A stretch of 64,000 nt of DNA from the NCBI RefSeq assembly GCF_003589595.1, contig NW_020654972.1:11487604-11551603 (forward strand). Reading direction: 5' to 3'. Below the pieces are notes generated by a model, which saw only the letters and a program-made list of their open reading frames with translations, was not told the DNA's origin and ran no database searches. Positions 30,030 through 41,240 of the stretch are shown piece after piece. The stretch comes from Hyposmocoma kahamanoa. Taxonomy: Eukaryota; Arthropoda; Insecta; Lepidoptera; Cosmopterigidae. Made by a program: the position numbers and the translations under genes. Each line of letters starts with the position of its first letter. The stretch's first letter is position 1.

Positions 30030-30830
30030 TGTGAGTCTGTGAGTCTGGTAGTGAGAAAATCCACTTCTTGCACCTCTTATCCTTCCCACCTTCCCTCTGT
30101 TACATTAGGTCGCATTGTACAATTAAAGAACCAGCCTATGTACAACCAATACTTTTAAATGGGGTACCTTTGAGGCGTGTTGCACAGTTTAGGTACTTGG
30201 GTCATATTGTGACAGAGGACCTAAAGGATGAGGGAGACATAGAGAGGGAGCGCAGGGCGTTGTCGGCTCGAGGCAACATGTTGGATCATAGATTCACAAG
30301 GTGTACGACAGGAGTGAAGCTCACACTCTTTAGAGCATACTGCCAAAGCTTCTACACATATGCTCTATGGTCCAACTTTACGCTGAGATCGTACGGCGCC
30401 TTGCGAGTCCAGTATAATAATACCTTCAGGGCCTTGTTGAAGCTTCCCTGTTTCTGTAGCGCATCTGGCATTTTCGCGGGAGCTGGCATGGATGATTTCT
30501 ATGCCATCATGCGCAAAATGTCCACTTCGTTAGTACGAAGGGTGAGGGGTAGCAGCAACGAGATCCTGAAGATGATAGCAGACAGGATGGATGCAGCTGT
30601 GTTCCGGAGGTTCACTGAGTTGCATGTTCTACGTGAGAGTCAGTGGACCACCTGGGTGGCTGGGTTCGTCCTGTTTGTTACATTAGTTATATTTGTAACT
30701 AATTATTAGGTATTATTCTTATGATTGAGTACTAATCCTAATACTAACATAGTTATAAGGTGTCATGTTACTAACTTACTAACTTGTAAGGACTACATTG
30801 TCTGAAATAAATTATTTTTATTTTATTTAT
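30030..30830 (+). pseudogene. LINE reverse transcriptase C-terminal remnant
   Basis: The open frame (about 30115-30709) encodes the region after the RT core: LRRVAQFRYLGHIVTEDLKD, RERRALSARGNMLDHRF, VKLTLFRAYCQSFYTYALW, then ALRVQYNNTFRALLKLPC and CSASGIFAGAG. This is a common lepidopteran non-LTR ORF2. The catalytic YADD region is absent and the copy is 5'-truncated. It ends in AATAAATT-rich sequence near 30800. The ATG at 30068 is not the element's real start. Confidence 0.82.
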
Positions 30831-31194
30831 TTTTTGGTATTGTATATGGTTAGGGCTAGACTGGTAGATAGGAACGTGGGGTTTGTTATGAATTACAGCT
30901 TTCCCTTACCATTCCATGTATAGCCATCTAGCTTTAATTACACATATAAGACGATGCTCAACAGTAACACTCATATCACACCCAACATATACTACACAAA
31001 GACGGAGATAAAGTTAGTTGGCTCCACTCTTGTGTGGCGCAATCGCACGCAGGGCCATGGGGGGCAGAGTGCCACTTGCGATGCCTCCAAAGAGCAAAAG
31101 TAAAACGGCTTCACCACATTTTATAATTGCACCATTTGCATTCGATTTTCCGATCACACAAGAAAATAATTACAAATGTAAGCAAACTATTTTT

Positions 31195-31285
31195 CCGGAT
31201 TTAGCTCACGTATATTTGTTTTTTTTCAAACAAACCAGCGTTTCAGGCCCTTTACAGGTCCCATGGTCACGGTTGACTGAGGTGG
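31195..31285 (+). repeat. Dispersed repeat B
   Basis: GGATTTAGCTCACGTATATTTG, TTTTTTTCAAACAAACC, GCGTTTCAGGCCCTTTACAG and CACGGTTGACTGAG. The core contains an inverted TTTGTTT/AAACAAA pair. Confidence 0.6.
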
Positions 31286-31328
31286 TACAGTCTTCAACCA
31301 GTTATGTCTAATGTTAATGCATTTTAAC

Positions 31329-31622
31329 AGCAGTACAGCTTCTTGTGACAGAGTTCGCCCAGGGTAAGTATTGCCACCTTACCTATTTCTGCCGCCAAGC
31401 AGTAATGTCACCATTACTGTGTTCCGGTTTTGAAGGATAAGGGTGCTGGTGAAATTACAGGCACATGGGACTTGTCAACTTATGTCTCAGTGTGACTGGT
31501 ACTGCCCGTCAGATCTTTGCAATTTAAAGCTCTGAGTGGCACTGTAACTGTTATGGACAGGCGTGCAGCTTACCATCAGGCGCACAACTAGTTCGTTCCG
31601 TCACTTGATGCTATAAACAAAC
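31329..31622 (+). repeat. SINE-like repeat A, full-length copy
   Basis: Complete from the AGCAGTACAGCTTCTTGTG head through ATTTCTGCCGCCAAGCAGT to the TTCGTTCCGTCACTTGATG end. Confidence 0.9.
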
Positions 31623-31639
31623 ATCCTATTTTTGCGTAT

Positions 31640-31890
31640 CGGCTTTTTTATTGGAATAACACTCATTTGCCAAGTTAAGGAATGTGCGCGAAACCAGATC
31701 CATCCCCAAGTTTGCCACCCTTAGAGGTGGAATATCTTCTTCAAATTTAAATGGGATCAACCCTCTTTCCAACAAAAAAAGAATCCTCAAAATTAGTTCA
31801 CAAATGCCTCAGTAATCACGTAACATAACACAAAAAAGTACAGTCGAATTGAGAAAACCTTCTCCTTCAAAAATGAAGTCGATTAAAAAT
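31640..31890 (+). repeat. Dispersed repeat C
   Basis: ACCCTTAGAGGTGGAATATC, CCAACAAAAAAAGAATCCTC and GTCGAATTGAGAAAACCTTC, ending in TGAAGTCGATTAA. Confidence 0.65.
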
Positions 31891-31899
31891 AACTTTTTG

Positions 31900-32550
31900 T
31901 AAGTAAAACCTACAAAATTAATTTCGTTTGCCAGTTTTGATTTTGAATTTGGTGCTAGCGAATTTTTTATTTCCGAGGACAGAATGGGAGATTGCAAAAT
32001 GTGCAGTAGCCTATTTTTTAGCAAAATTTATTAAATTTGTTCTCATATGTGCACATTGATGCACCTGTATGTACATATGTCTCGCCACACAGCACCAGAG
32101 CGGTTAAATTTATGGAATTAGTTTACCAACGGTAATTATGACCATATTTATGTTTTGACTACGCCGTTAATGTGCTGTAGGTTACGTTTAAATAGAATTG
32201 TATCTACATACGCAGAATCAAGTAAATGAATATTTATAAATCTGTAAATAAGTTACTAAGTAGTTTCGTATTTCATTAATCGAGTACAATCCAAAACGAT
32301 GAAACACAGTTCAACTTCAAAAGCCATTGATAATCTTGAGATTTTCACGTAAAAGAATTATGAGTCAAAATGGGCGTAAATCCTACAGAATTGGTATATT
32401 AAAAGAAACCTTATTATTAATACTTAAAGTCATACTATGACAATATGTATCAAAGTTGCCGGAGAGCCTAGATTAAAACAAGTAACAGTAAACAAGAGAC
32501 AGTAATTAAAACAAGAAATAATCCTTAATTTAACAACCTTCTGCTCGTGT
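31900..32550. other. AT-rich intergenic DNA, nothing recognised
   Basis: No coding features; short frames here are shadows. Confidence 0.4.
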
Positions 32551-32559
32551 CGTTTTCGT

Positions 32560-32905
32560 GACCCCACTAAAACCCCCCCGGGTTTACATTCGGGTCGGTG
32601 CACATTCACCAGGAGTGGCAGGTCAGTTGTCCTCCGACCCGCCCCCCAGACGAGTGAGGCCGTGCAATGCAGGCTCCGGAGTCCCTGTCCAGAGCCCGCT
32701 GGCCTCACTAGGGGATCAGGCGAGCAGCGAACTGCCTTCGCCTTCTCCCCGTACGTCTGCGCCGAAGCGGGTGCGCGTCCGCCGCGTCCTCGCGCACCCG
32801 CTCCGCAGCCTCCTTTTGCGACATAACTTCTCCGCAAAAGGAGGCCACCGCCTCCCAGGGCTCCTCGCTACCGAGTATGGCGACAACCACGCCCGGCAGC
32901 AAAAT
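32560..32905 (-). pseudogene. GC-rich C-terminal tail of a non-LTR retrotransposon ORF, R1-clade-like
   Basis: On the minus strand GVVVAILGSEEPWEAVASFC, EVMSQKEAAERVRED and HPLRRRRTGRRRR can be read, ending at FAARLIP and a stop. I recognise this as the usual tail of a lepidopteran R1-type ORF2. Only the tail and 3' UTR remain. The block is strikingly GC-rich against its surroundings, so the long overlapping frames on both strands are composition artefacts. Confidence 0.6.
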
Positions 32906-32907
32906 TA

Positions 32908-32965
32908 GATAAAGTGGCAGTACTTTTCTGGACGATCTCTTTCACAAGAAGCTCTACTACTACTC
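32908..32965 (-). repeat. SINE-like repeat A, head fragment
   Basis: AAGTGGCAGTACTTTTCTGG, then CTCTTTCACAAGAAGCTCTAC is the family's 5' end only. It is wedged between two LINE remnants. Confidence 0.7.
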
Positions 32966-32995
32966 CGCAGATCTGTAGTTTAAATATACCCAAAA

Positions 32996-33150
32996 ATCGT
33001 GCAGTGCTCTGCGTGTCCGTATTAATAAAGTATTCGTTGCGCTTTCGCACGTCCTGCACTTATGCAGCGCATCGGGCATGTTCGCTAATGCGCGCTTGAC
33101 GGTTTTGACGCCCCGCGCCCCGTCTGGTGAAAGAAAGACTCGTACAGAGC
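32996..33150 (+). pseudogene. LINE reverse transcriptase C-terminal fragment, same family as 30030-30830
   Basis: One plus frame reads CSALRVRINKVFVALSHVLH followed by LCSASGMFANARL. This aligns with ALRVQYNNTFRALLKLPC and CSASGIFAGAGMD in the remnant near 30400. Confidence 0.6.
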
Positions 33151-33159
33151 CCAATTTTC

Positions 33160-34280
33160 ACTATTAGTAACCAATGATTGACCTATTGTAATTGTAAAGT
33201 CAAGACCAACAGAACTAAAGAACTGTAGGACTCTCTTAGCTTTAGTTGTCTTTACGTCATCTCACTGGTTCCCAAAGTCCCTACATCTAAATTCACCTGA
33301 TTTTCTCCTAAGTCTTAATAATATACACAATAATTTATCAGAACATAGTCAATAGCATTCTTCAAATGCGAAGAGTGAATTATTGAAACGGTAAATGAAA
33401 ATTCTATGCCTCTGTGTATTATTTTTTTACTTCAAACAAGCGTCGGAATTTGGTCTCTGCAGTCCGGGAATACTTTATGCCTTATTAATCTGATCCAAAC
33501 GTGAAACAAGACCTGAGAAATGCTATGAATAGAGTAAAATCTAAAACATAAAAACTTTATTCCATTCATAAATTTATACATTAATTTTAGGTACTAAAAT
33601 AGGAAAAAATAGTCATTTTTATAAGTTCAAACATAACGTTAATTTTTTTATATGCTCAAGTAAAACTCAAGTACGGATCACACACTACTGAAGTAATACA
33701 TTCTGTCAGAATTCTTTATTTAAAATTGTACCATACGTGTTCCGGATAACGTTCAAATAAAAAAATTTAAAAGTGACACATTACAATTAAGTGTACATAC
33801 AGTAGCGACTAATTTAAATCTTGTTTTTCTATTTCCCAAATTAACTAATCACATTTTTGAAAACATTTCTTGCAAATCTCAGTTTTGTATTTTAGTACCT
33901 ATTGACGAAGCTCAGTGCTGAATTTAAGGTTATAAACTTGTTATAAATTTGTAAATTTGCACATGCAATTTGTGAAATTAATATTTTTTTCTATTATTAA
34001 TCACATTAGTAATAGTTGATGAATAAAAATATTAAAAAATTACAACATTTAAGAAGAGAGATTTAAAGATTCTAGGAACTAAATTAGTCAATAATTTTTT
34101 TTAAGCTTGATTAGGTGATATATGAATTTCACATGTAGGTACATATGTTGTTATAAAAAAAAGTGTCTAGCCATCAAGAACGTTTTTGCCAATTACTCAG
34201 GTGAAAATCAGGTTTTTTAAATAATTTTTTAACATCGTTGGTTTTTTTTTGGTTAATTTTATAAATATACATAGTAGTTT
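33160..34280. other. AT-rich intergenic DNA, nothing recognised
   Basis: Very low GC with long A and T runs and no open frames. Confidence 0.45.
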
Positions 34281-34284
34281 ATGT

Positions 34285-34835
34285 GACTGTTACATAATGA
34301 AAGTGCGAGTTTATGAAACGAGCCGACAAGCGAGTTTCATAAAAACATCTCACGAGTGTTTTAATGCCTAATTATGTACAGTTACATACACTGCTTTATC
34401 ATATATTTAACACATATTATAAGCTCTCTGTGACGTATTCAGGAACCGCGTGTTACCACTGGCGAAATGGCGGCAAATAAAAACTTTTCTCACGCATACC
34501 GCAACCGTAGTTTTTATTTTTAATTCATAGACAAACTAGAATCGGCCCCAACTATCATATCGTTCGATATCAAGTGACGTGTGAAATTGTCAAAATTGTT
34601 TGCTATTGACATATCATTTCGAATAAAACTTCATCTCGACTGATATTAGAATTGAGGTCCAATCAAAGTGTTTTGTTTATCAGAGATGTTCGAATTTTGA
34701 ATGTCATAATAATATCGGGATAATAATAACAGATAAGAAATTTGTTCTAACAAAACAATTTACCCTAATGCTGGTCGTAATTTGCGATTTTTGAACACAT
34801 TATAGAGTTTATGATATGTGTGTAGATAAAATAAT
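34285..34835 (-). mobile_element. Non-autonomous TIR element (MITE-like), copy 2, inverted
   Basis: Reverse complement of 15535-16090 over nearly its whole length. Shared blocks include CCAACTATCATATCGTTCGA, AAATGGCGGCAAATAAAAAC and ATATGTGTGTAGATAAAA. It ends about 740 bp upstream of the bacterial-type gene. Confidence 0.7.
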
Positions 34836-34839
34836 TTAA

Positions 34840-35570
34840 TAATTGAATAAATTTATATAGATATCTTTATTTAATTTTAAAGGGGTAATCAAATATTTTA
34901 AAAAATACCTTGATCCCTAGACACTTTTGATATGTGAACATGAAACAAGACAATAGGTACATAATATATGTACCTTTGACGTATGGTCACTTGTGGCTTT
35001 ATCATACCAAAAGTACGGATTATTAATGCCAAAGATTTTTTATGAAAACAGAACTCATGACACTCAAATAACACGTAACATAAATGTTAAAATGACTCTG
35101 TTGTGCTCGGTACATTACGGGTTACACAAATGAATAACTAAACTAGAAACTACTGAAAAACTAGATCTATACCGACAAACAAGTTTCTTCGCAGTGTTTT
35201 CTTTCATTATATTTCAACAACCATCAAAACTGAAAACGTAAAATTAACCATCAAAACGTCATAATCTACGTTACAACAACGGTAGTGCTGAAACTTCCGA
35301 TGTTTTGTAACTAAATAGCACCCTACATCCATAATTATAATAACTATTTATAACGGTATTTGTTCAAGAAGCGAAACAGAGGGAAAACAAAATATAATTA
35401 TCAGTAGCATATAATCCATAAACTAACGTTGTCACTGCCACTCTAGAAATAAACTACAATTATGCAATTACATTTACACAAACCGTATCTCTCCTCCGAC
35501 TCGGTTGCGAGATAACACTACTCTGAGATACTTAGTATAGATCACACGAATTGAAACTAGTTTAAAAAAG
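34840..35570. other. AT-rich upstream region of the bacterial-type gene
   Basis: No repeat or exon recognised. No convincing TATA box is seen; TATAGATC near 35536 is weak. A 5' UTR intron cannot be excluded. Confidence 0.4.
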
Positions 35571-35577
35571 AGTGGAA

Positions 35578-36537
35578 ATGAAAGTGGTTGTAACAGGAGC
35601 CTCTGGCTTTCTTGGTAGCAGAGTAGCAGACTATCTCCTTAGTGATCAATCTCCGATAACGGTCACTGAATTGGTACTAGTGGATATTCAAGCACCTCCA
35701 AAACGCAACGATCCTCGTGTCTCTAGTTTCGCTCTAGAGTTAAGCGCCCCCGGTTCTGCGGAACAGTTAATCACCAAAAATGTTGCTGTGATGTTTCATC
35801 TAGCTGCAATTGTCAGTGGACATGCCGAAGCTGACTTTGATCTTGGTTTAAGAGTGAACTTTGACGCTACAAGATCTCTTTTAGACGAAGCACGCCGTAC
35901 AAATCCTTCGCTAATCTTCGTGTTTACCAGTACCGTTGGTGTTTTTGGAGGAAATCTGCCTGAAGTCATCAATGACCTGACAGCTGTAACTCCACAGAAT
36001 TCTTATGGAACTGCAAAAGCGATGAGCGAGCTTCTCATAAATGATTGCTCTCGAAAAGGATTTGTTGATGGAAGAATTGTAAGACTCCCAACTGTGAGTG
36101 TGAGAGCTGGTGCTGCCAATCGCGCAGTGACGTCATTTGCCAGTGGGATTATTCGGGAACCGTTAAACGGTGAACGGTCCGTATGTCCCGTACCTCCAGA
36201 GCAGAAATTGTGGTTGACAAGTCCAGAAGTTGTTGTGAAAAATATTGTATACGCAGCGACGCTTCCTGATGACGCTTTAGGCCCCTGGAGAGCAGTTAAC
36301 CTTCCCGGATTCCGCGTTTCAGTCCATGAAATGTTACAAGCATTGAAAGTGGTAGCTGGTGAGAAGGTGGCTGCGCTGGTCAGCTTTGAGCCAGTTGAAC
36401 TGATCAGCAATATGGTGGCGTCTTTTCCTGCGAAGTTCGATAACTCTCGCGCGCTAGATCTCGGCTTCGCAGTTGATAAGAACTTTGCGGATGTTATCAG
36501 AGCCTATATTCGAAATGACCTGAAGCGACCCCTGTAA
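35578..36537 (+). CDS. D-erythronate dehydrogenase-like NAD-dependent epimerase/dehydratase, bacterial type, intronless
   Basis: An uninterrupted 319-aa frame from ATG to TAA. It is an extended short-chain dehydrogenase: NAD-binding GASGFLG at residues 7-13, HLAAIVSGHAEADFDLG, FTSTVGVFGG (Ser118), the catalytic YGTAK (Tyr143, Lys147), then RIVRLPTVSVR and SFASGIIREPLNGE. This pattern fits bacterial DenD, which oxidises D-erythronate to its 2-oxo acid; a general sugar-nucleotide epimerase role cannot be excluded. The nominal frame opens six bases earlier at GTG, but ATG at 35578 gives the usual MKVVVTG start. Length equals the bacterial family. It has no introns, is near 47% GC at its start against AT-rich flanks, and sits among lepidopteran repeats. 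I infer an old bacterial transfer now under insect codon bias. No signal peptide, so cytosolic. Confidence 0.85.
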   Translation: MKVVVTGASGFLGSRVADYLLSDQSPITVTELVLVDIQAPPKRNDPRVSSFALELSAPGSAEQLITKNVAVMFHLAAIVSGHAEADFDLGLRVNFDATRSLLDEARRTNPSLIFVFTSTVGVFGGNLPEVINDLTAVTPQNSYGTAKAMSELLINDCSRKGFVDGRIVRLPTVSVRAGAANRAVTSFASGIIREPLNGERSVCPVPPEQKLWLTSPEVVVKNIVYAATLPDDALGPWRAVNLPGFRVSVHEMLQALKVVAGEKVAALVSFEPVELISNMVASFPAKFDNSRALDLGFAVDKNFADVIRAYIRNDLKRPL

Positions 36538-36599
36538 TTGTTGACACACATAAATAGATATGTAATATTAAGGTTCATGGATGAAGTAAACATAAAGTG

Positions 36600-37480
36600 G
36601 TAAAGAAGGTTTTAATTTCTTTGAGTTTATTATAACATGATTATAACACTGGGACTGCTGTGACGCGGCAAACAAGGGGCGCAGCAATCGAAAATCATAG
36701 ATAATAAGACCGTGTGTTACCTGCTTAATAGTATTATGTTTCAATGTAATACATAAAAGGTAAAAGCGTAAATGTTTTATACATTTTGTTTCAAAAAGTC
36801 AGTACCGACAACGCTGTTTAGTTCAAGTACAGCAAATATTTTACTGTCATGGAACTATAAAATTATTTGCACATGAGCCATGATAATGAAACTAAACACC
36901 TCTAAGGGTTCTCTGCTGACGAAGTGTTTTCCTAAGTATATAGTGAGGCAACAACACGTCACCGAAAAATAACGTTCCTTCGTCAACAAAAAGTTATTGA
37001 GTTTTATGGGTCAGCGAAGATCGATGGTGTCATTAAACATGCAGGCGTATCGACCATCGTCAACATGTTGTCACGTCATGTGTGGACCGACAGACGGGAC
37101 AGAACTCGGTCAAGATCCGGGAAATTGAACGAACGAGCCGTATGTATTTCTTATTAATGATATCGTATCGATGGCACACACGATATCATCGTGGCCCAAA
37201 ACTTAGCCACGCTGATCACGCCACAAGTAGCCGCCATGCTGAACTGTGAATGGGATATGTTTACCATTGCGGTAAAAGGATTTACCAATCGGCGTAACAT
37301 ATACGATTCGGTATAATATACGAAGCATACGATTCGTACGTCATTGTGGGGAGGTTCCTTTCGTACGCCCCACAAATTAATAAGAATTAATGATAGATTA
37401 CTTATTTCTCTAATATAATACACAGAACAAATTGCACTAACATGTCACAATACAAGAAATTATATTGAGATCGTCAAGCA
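36600..37480. other. Intergenic DNA downstream of the bacterial-type gene
   Basis: No AATAAA close to the stop and no exon recognised. A CGACAGACGGGACAG-containing stretch near 37000-37100 looks repeat-like but has no second copy in the window. Confidence 0.4.
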
Positions 37481-37489
37481 AAAATAAAA

Positions 37490-38520
37490 ATTATAAAATG
37501 TAAAGGAGGGAGATTCTTTCGTCAGTTGGATGAGGTTACCAAAACAAGCCAAGTGAAACTCGAAGTGGTTCAAAAAATTTTTATTTTCACCTTGTATGTC
37601 GCCAATACAATTTCACCCTATATGCGGAAGGCCCGGGCAGTTGTTCCCAAGAAGCGACTCACTCCTGGAAACCGTTCCGCGAGATGAGGTTTTTTCTAAA
37701 GGTGGGTGATAAATAACGTCACGATGAAAAAATCACGATGATCCGCCGTCAAACAGTATCACCGTGACTCGTTGCGAAGGCACGACGTTCCAAAGTCACA
37801 TAGGTGTTCCTCCGTTCCAATAGCTGTCCCCATCACTCACATCACGACATACGTATTTGATGCAATGCGCGATCTCTCCGTTCCGTGGTGACGTGATCAC
37901 TTTCTTTGCTCACTCACAAGTGTCGTAGGTGCTTATAACTACTAGAAAGGGCGGGTGAAAAAAATCTGCGGCAGTTATTATAAACCTATTTATGAACAAA
38001 GTAAAATATTTTTGTATATTTGTTTTATTATAGGAAGAGTTGGTATTTTCTATTTATGTATAATCTGCTTTGTGTATTCTACTAGAAATATAATTACATT
38101 ACATTTCATTGCTATTTTTACAATCCAAAGATTCTCATTAAATAAGTAAAAACAAAATTACATTAAATACAAAATCAACTTTTTGAATGGAATTGAAACT
38201 TATTACAAAGGGAGCAAAAACTTAAATCATTCTATAAAAAACGGCTATAAGTATTAGAAAGAAGCCGCTGGCTAAAACCGTATATCGTGATGTAAGTTAT
38301 AGGCATGACAAGGTCACGGAAGTAACAGTCGTGACAAAATCACGATGATTTATCACTGTGATTTTTTTAGAACCGGAACGACAGTCACGGCGATAGAAAT
38401 GTAATGCTATTCCCCATGTCTAGTTTTTTCACCATATATGAGCGTACGAAATATCAGAAGATCCGGGGAGCAGTTCCCAAAAAGGGACTCTACTCCTGGT
38501 GCCTTACTGAGCTCTCTGTA
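37490..38520. repeat. Unclassified repeat-like region with recurring CACGATGA motifs
   Basis: TCACGATGA occurs near 37718, 37735 and 38341 with ATCACCGTGA or ATCACTGTGA nearby. A block AGTTGTTCCCAAGAAGCGAC with ACTCCTGG recurs in diverged form near 38472 (AGCAGTTCCCAAAAAGGGAC). This suggests transposon debris, but no termini or coding sequence were identified. Confidence 0.35.
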
Positions 38521-38734
38521 TTCTCTGATTTCTCTTCACATTAACACAATTGTGTTCAAGTAGTCGCCATTCGAGGGAAAATCTTAACACCGCGATTCAG
38601 AAATAACGCCAATGGGTCAATGCCATCTAGCGGATTCTTAGAGAACTAAAAGTGAACAATCTGGCTTAAGGCCGTCTATTACATAAAGTAGGTTTGTTAC
38701 AAAAATTAAAAATACATTAATAATAATATTGGTT

Positions 38735-38800
38735 ATAACTATTAATGCAAAGATCGAATACTTAGAAAAAATCCTTCGACCCGGCCGGATTATATAATTT
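38735..38800 (-). repeat. tRNA-headed SINE tail, same family as 22940
   Basis: AAGATCGAATACTTAGAAAAAA and CCGGCCGGATTATA are the reverse complement of the 22990-23060 tail. Confidence 0.5.
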
Positions 38801-38929
38801 AATCCTACTTTTAGTTTCTAGTATTTAAGCCTTTATTGTACGGTAACTGTACATTTTAACTTATTCTGTAATAAATAAATAATACTAAAACTAGCTGCTC
38901 TCCATCATCGTCTTCACAAAGCCACAAAT

Positions 38930-39335
38930 TCATTTAAGTGGCAATGTATACACTTCTACAACAAGATTCCGGATGATATTCAAAATTTGCCATTCGCGAT
39001 GTTTAAAACTATAGCGAAACAAAAATTTTATTCTAAACGTTATAAGCGTACTTGGATGGCAAAAATCCGTGGTAGTGATGCATTCAGCTCTTGCAGGTAT
39101 TCTCTATCTAAGATGTTTGAAATAAACGTTGTAAAAGATAAATGTATTCAAATGTGTATTTACAAAGAGGAACCCCTAGAGTTTCTTGCTCATTCTTCAA
39201 TCTTCTTCTTGAATCTGCCTTACGAATGAGCTACAGAGTTTAATTAATATGACGATTTGATATGTAATTTGCTTACTTACTTTGCTATGAAATAAAGATG
39301 GTTTAAGTCGAATTCGATTTTGAAGTAAAACTTGT
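38930..39335 (+). pseudogene. LINE ORF2 C-terminus and 3' UTR fragment
   Basis: Reads HFYNKIPDDIQNLPFAMFK, then a basic tail. It is followed by the 3' UTR block CCCTAGAGTTTCTTGCTCAT and AAATAAAGATGG. It is homologous to RFYNKIPEHIL and the 3' UTR of the LINE at 1-3050, but a diverged family member. Confidence 0.75.
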
Positions 39336-39339
39336 GTCA

Positions 39340-39890
39340 TACGTATCTATTGCTCCGAGAAATTCAAACCCGCCCAATGCTTATTGAAATACTTCTAAAT
39401 AAAGCACTCTGAGTGTTATTAAGACGAGGTATAATCTGTTATTAAAACTAGTTATAACCATTCTTTTAATGTCACGTCACCACTGTCACAGGTAAACTAA
39501 CGATTTTTACTTTTGAGAGGGATCCGTGAACGGATCCAGCAGTGAGAGTTACAGCATTTTTTAAGTCACTAGAGGCCAGCTATACAAATGGATGCAGAGC
39601 TTAGTACTGCGCTTGAAAGGGCTCGACGAATGTATAATCGATATGGTAGCCGAGGGCACATCACTAGCCATCGCGTGACATATGCCGCGTTTACCGCGCT
39701 ATCTGTGAATCGGACATGCATTAGGGTGATCACACGTCAGATGAACGGAAGACCACTATAAAAGTAATTAAAAAATATTTGAAAACTTACACTATTCAAA
39801 GAAATATAAAGTCCTCATTCGCATTTGACCGCAGAGAAACGGTACAATCAAACAACTTAAAAAAATGTTTCCATTATGAAGATTCCTTAA
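39340..39890. other. Intergenic DNA, nothing recognised
   Basis: No exon-like or repeat-family sequence seen. Confidence 0.4.
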
Positions 39891-39897
39891 GAATTCT

Positions 39898-39944
39898 GTT
39901 TCCATTCTAGTTTATTCCAATATGTAATAAACTAGAATGGAAAC
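39898..39944. repeat. Perfect 19-bp inverted repeat with 9-base loop
   Basis: Arms 39898-39916 (GTTTCCATTCTAGTTTATT) and 39926-39944 are exact reverse complements. Confidence 0.85.
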
Positions 39945-40009
39945 GAGTATAGAGGTCGACTTCAGCGTACATCTCAATCTACGATGTCCTTAATAAAGGC
40001 AAGTTTTGG

Positions 40010-40246
40010 TAGCAGTAGAGCTCCTTGTGAATTGCCTATTTCTACCGCCAAGGGTGCGTGGGGTGGTGGAATTACAGGCTCATGGTACTTGTCAATTTGT
40101 CTTAGGGTGTCGGGCGCAATGGCAGTTCCCCTAAGATCTTTACGATTTAAAGCTCTGATGGCACTGCTACTGTTATGAACAGGCGTATCGCTTCCCACCA
40201 GGCCCCCGACTTGTTCATCCCGTCACTTAATGTTATGAAAAAAAAA
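40010..40246 (+). repeat. SINE-like repeat A
   Basis: AGCAGTAGAGCTCCTTGTG head, ATTTCTACCGCCAAGG, then the 3' GACTTGTTCATCCCGTCAC and A-run end. About 50 bp is missing between head and centre. Confidence 0.88.
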
Positions 40247-40259
40247 TAGAGAAACAGCG

Positions 40260-40935
40260 GTTCTAATGGGCTACCACAGGTATGAATGTATTTAATAATA
40301 AAATTTCATATTTTTTTATTATTTTCGTCGACTACTTTAGTAAACATCGTATCGCACTATATTGATTGATTTGCTACAAATGACCGGCGCGACGGCAAAA
40401 CAAATATCCCGTGGCTTTCACTAGACATGGTCACTTCATAAATTATGAAGATAATTTTCAGTAGCTCACCAAAGCTTTCAGTGACTGTGAAGCTACCAAA
40501 GTGAAAACATTGTAATTTTCTCCAAATACCTATGTTATCAACTTTGCGATAGTTTATATTAAAAAAAACTGATTTAATTTTAAATTCAAATTTTACTATT
40601 AAAAAATAAAGATATTATTTGATGTTTTTCGAAATGATAAACTATTTCAGAATGATTAAACTGAAGAAACTAAACTTTAAAAAACTAGTTAACAATTTTC
40701 TAGTAGTAAAGTAAAGCGTGATAGCAAAGTAGATAAAGTTTGTATTAAGTTCCTAAGTTAAGTTTGGGATAAGCTTTAAAATGCATGCGTGGTCCGGCGA
40801 AACTGGCGGAGCGGACATCATGGGGCCTTCGGTTATCCGTAAGTAGAGTAGCTAAGAGTACAGAAAAAAAAGTTTGAAAACGTATAACAGATAACATCAC
40901 GGAAGCAAAAAATGCAATCGATGTTAAAAAAAAAT
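40260..40935. other. Intergenic DNA, nothing recognised
   Basis: AT-rich and without coding features. Confidence 0.4.
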
Positions 40936-40944
40936 CTGCCTTTT

Positions 40945-41240
40945 TTTTATAATACCAAGTGACGGAACGAACAAGATGTGCGCCTAGTGGTAAGCGACAC
41001 TGTCCGCAACAGTTGCAGTGCCACTCAGAGCTTTAAATCACAAAGATTTTAGAGGCAGTGCCACTGCGCCTGTCGATATAAGTTAGCAAGTCCCATGGAC
41101 CTGTAATATCACCAGCACTCTTACCCTTCAAAGCCGAAACGCAGTAATGCTCACATTACAGTTAGCGGCAGAAATAGATAAGGTAAAGTGGCAGAACTTC
41201 CCTGGACTAACTCTTTTACAAGGAGCTCTGCTGTTACTAA
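40945..41240 (-). repeat. SINE-like repeat A, near full-length copy
   Basis: TATAATACCAAGTGACGGAA through TTTTACAAGGAGCTCTGCTG on the reverse strand. Confidence 0.88.

Noticed and set aside
32430..32908. Long frames on both strands in the GC-rich block
   Set aside because: High GC keeps all frames open; only the short minus frame with the R1-like tail has protein character.
35572..36537. Bacterial contamination as the explanation for the dehydrogenase gene
   Set aside because: Both flanks are AT-rich DNA with lepidopteran repeats, there is no neighbouring bacterial gene, and no base-composition break beyond the ORF. Long-read confirmation is still needed.
37700..38430. A complete DNA transposon built from the CACGATGA motifs
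   Set aside because: No matching termini, target duplication or transposase could be found; kept only as an unclassified repeat region.
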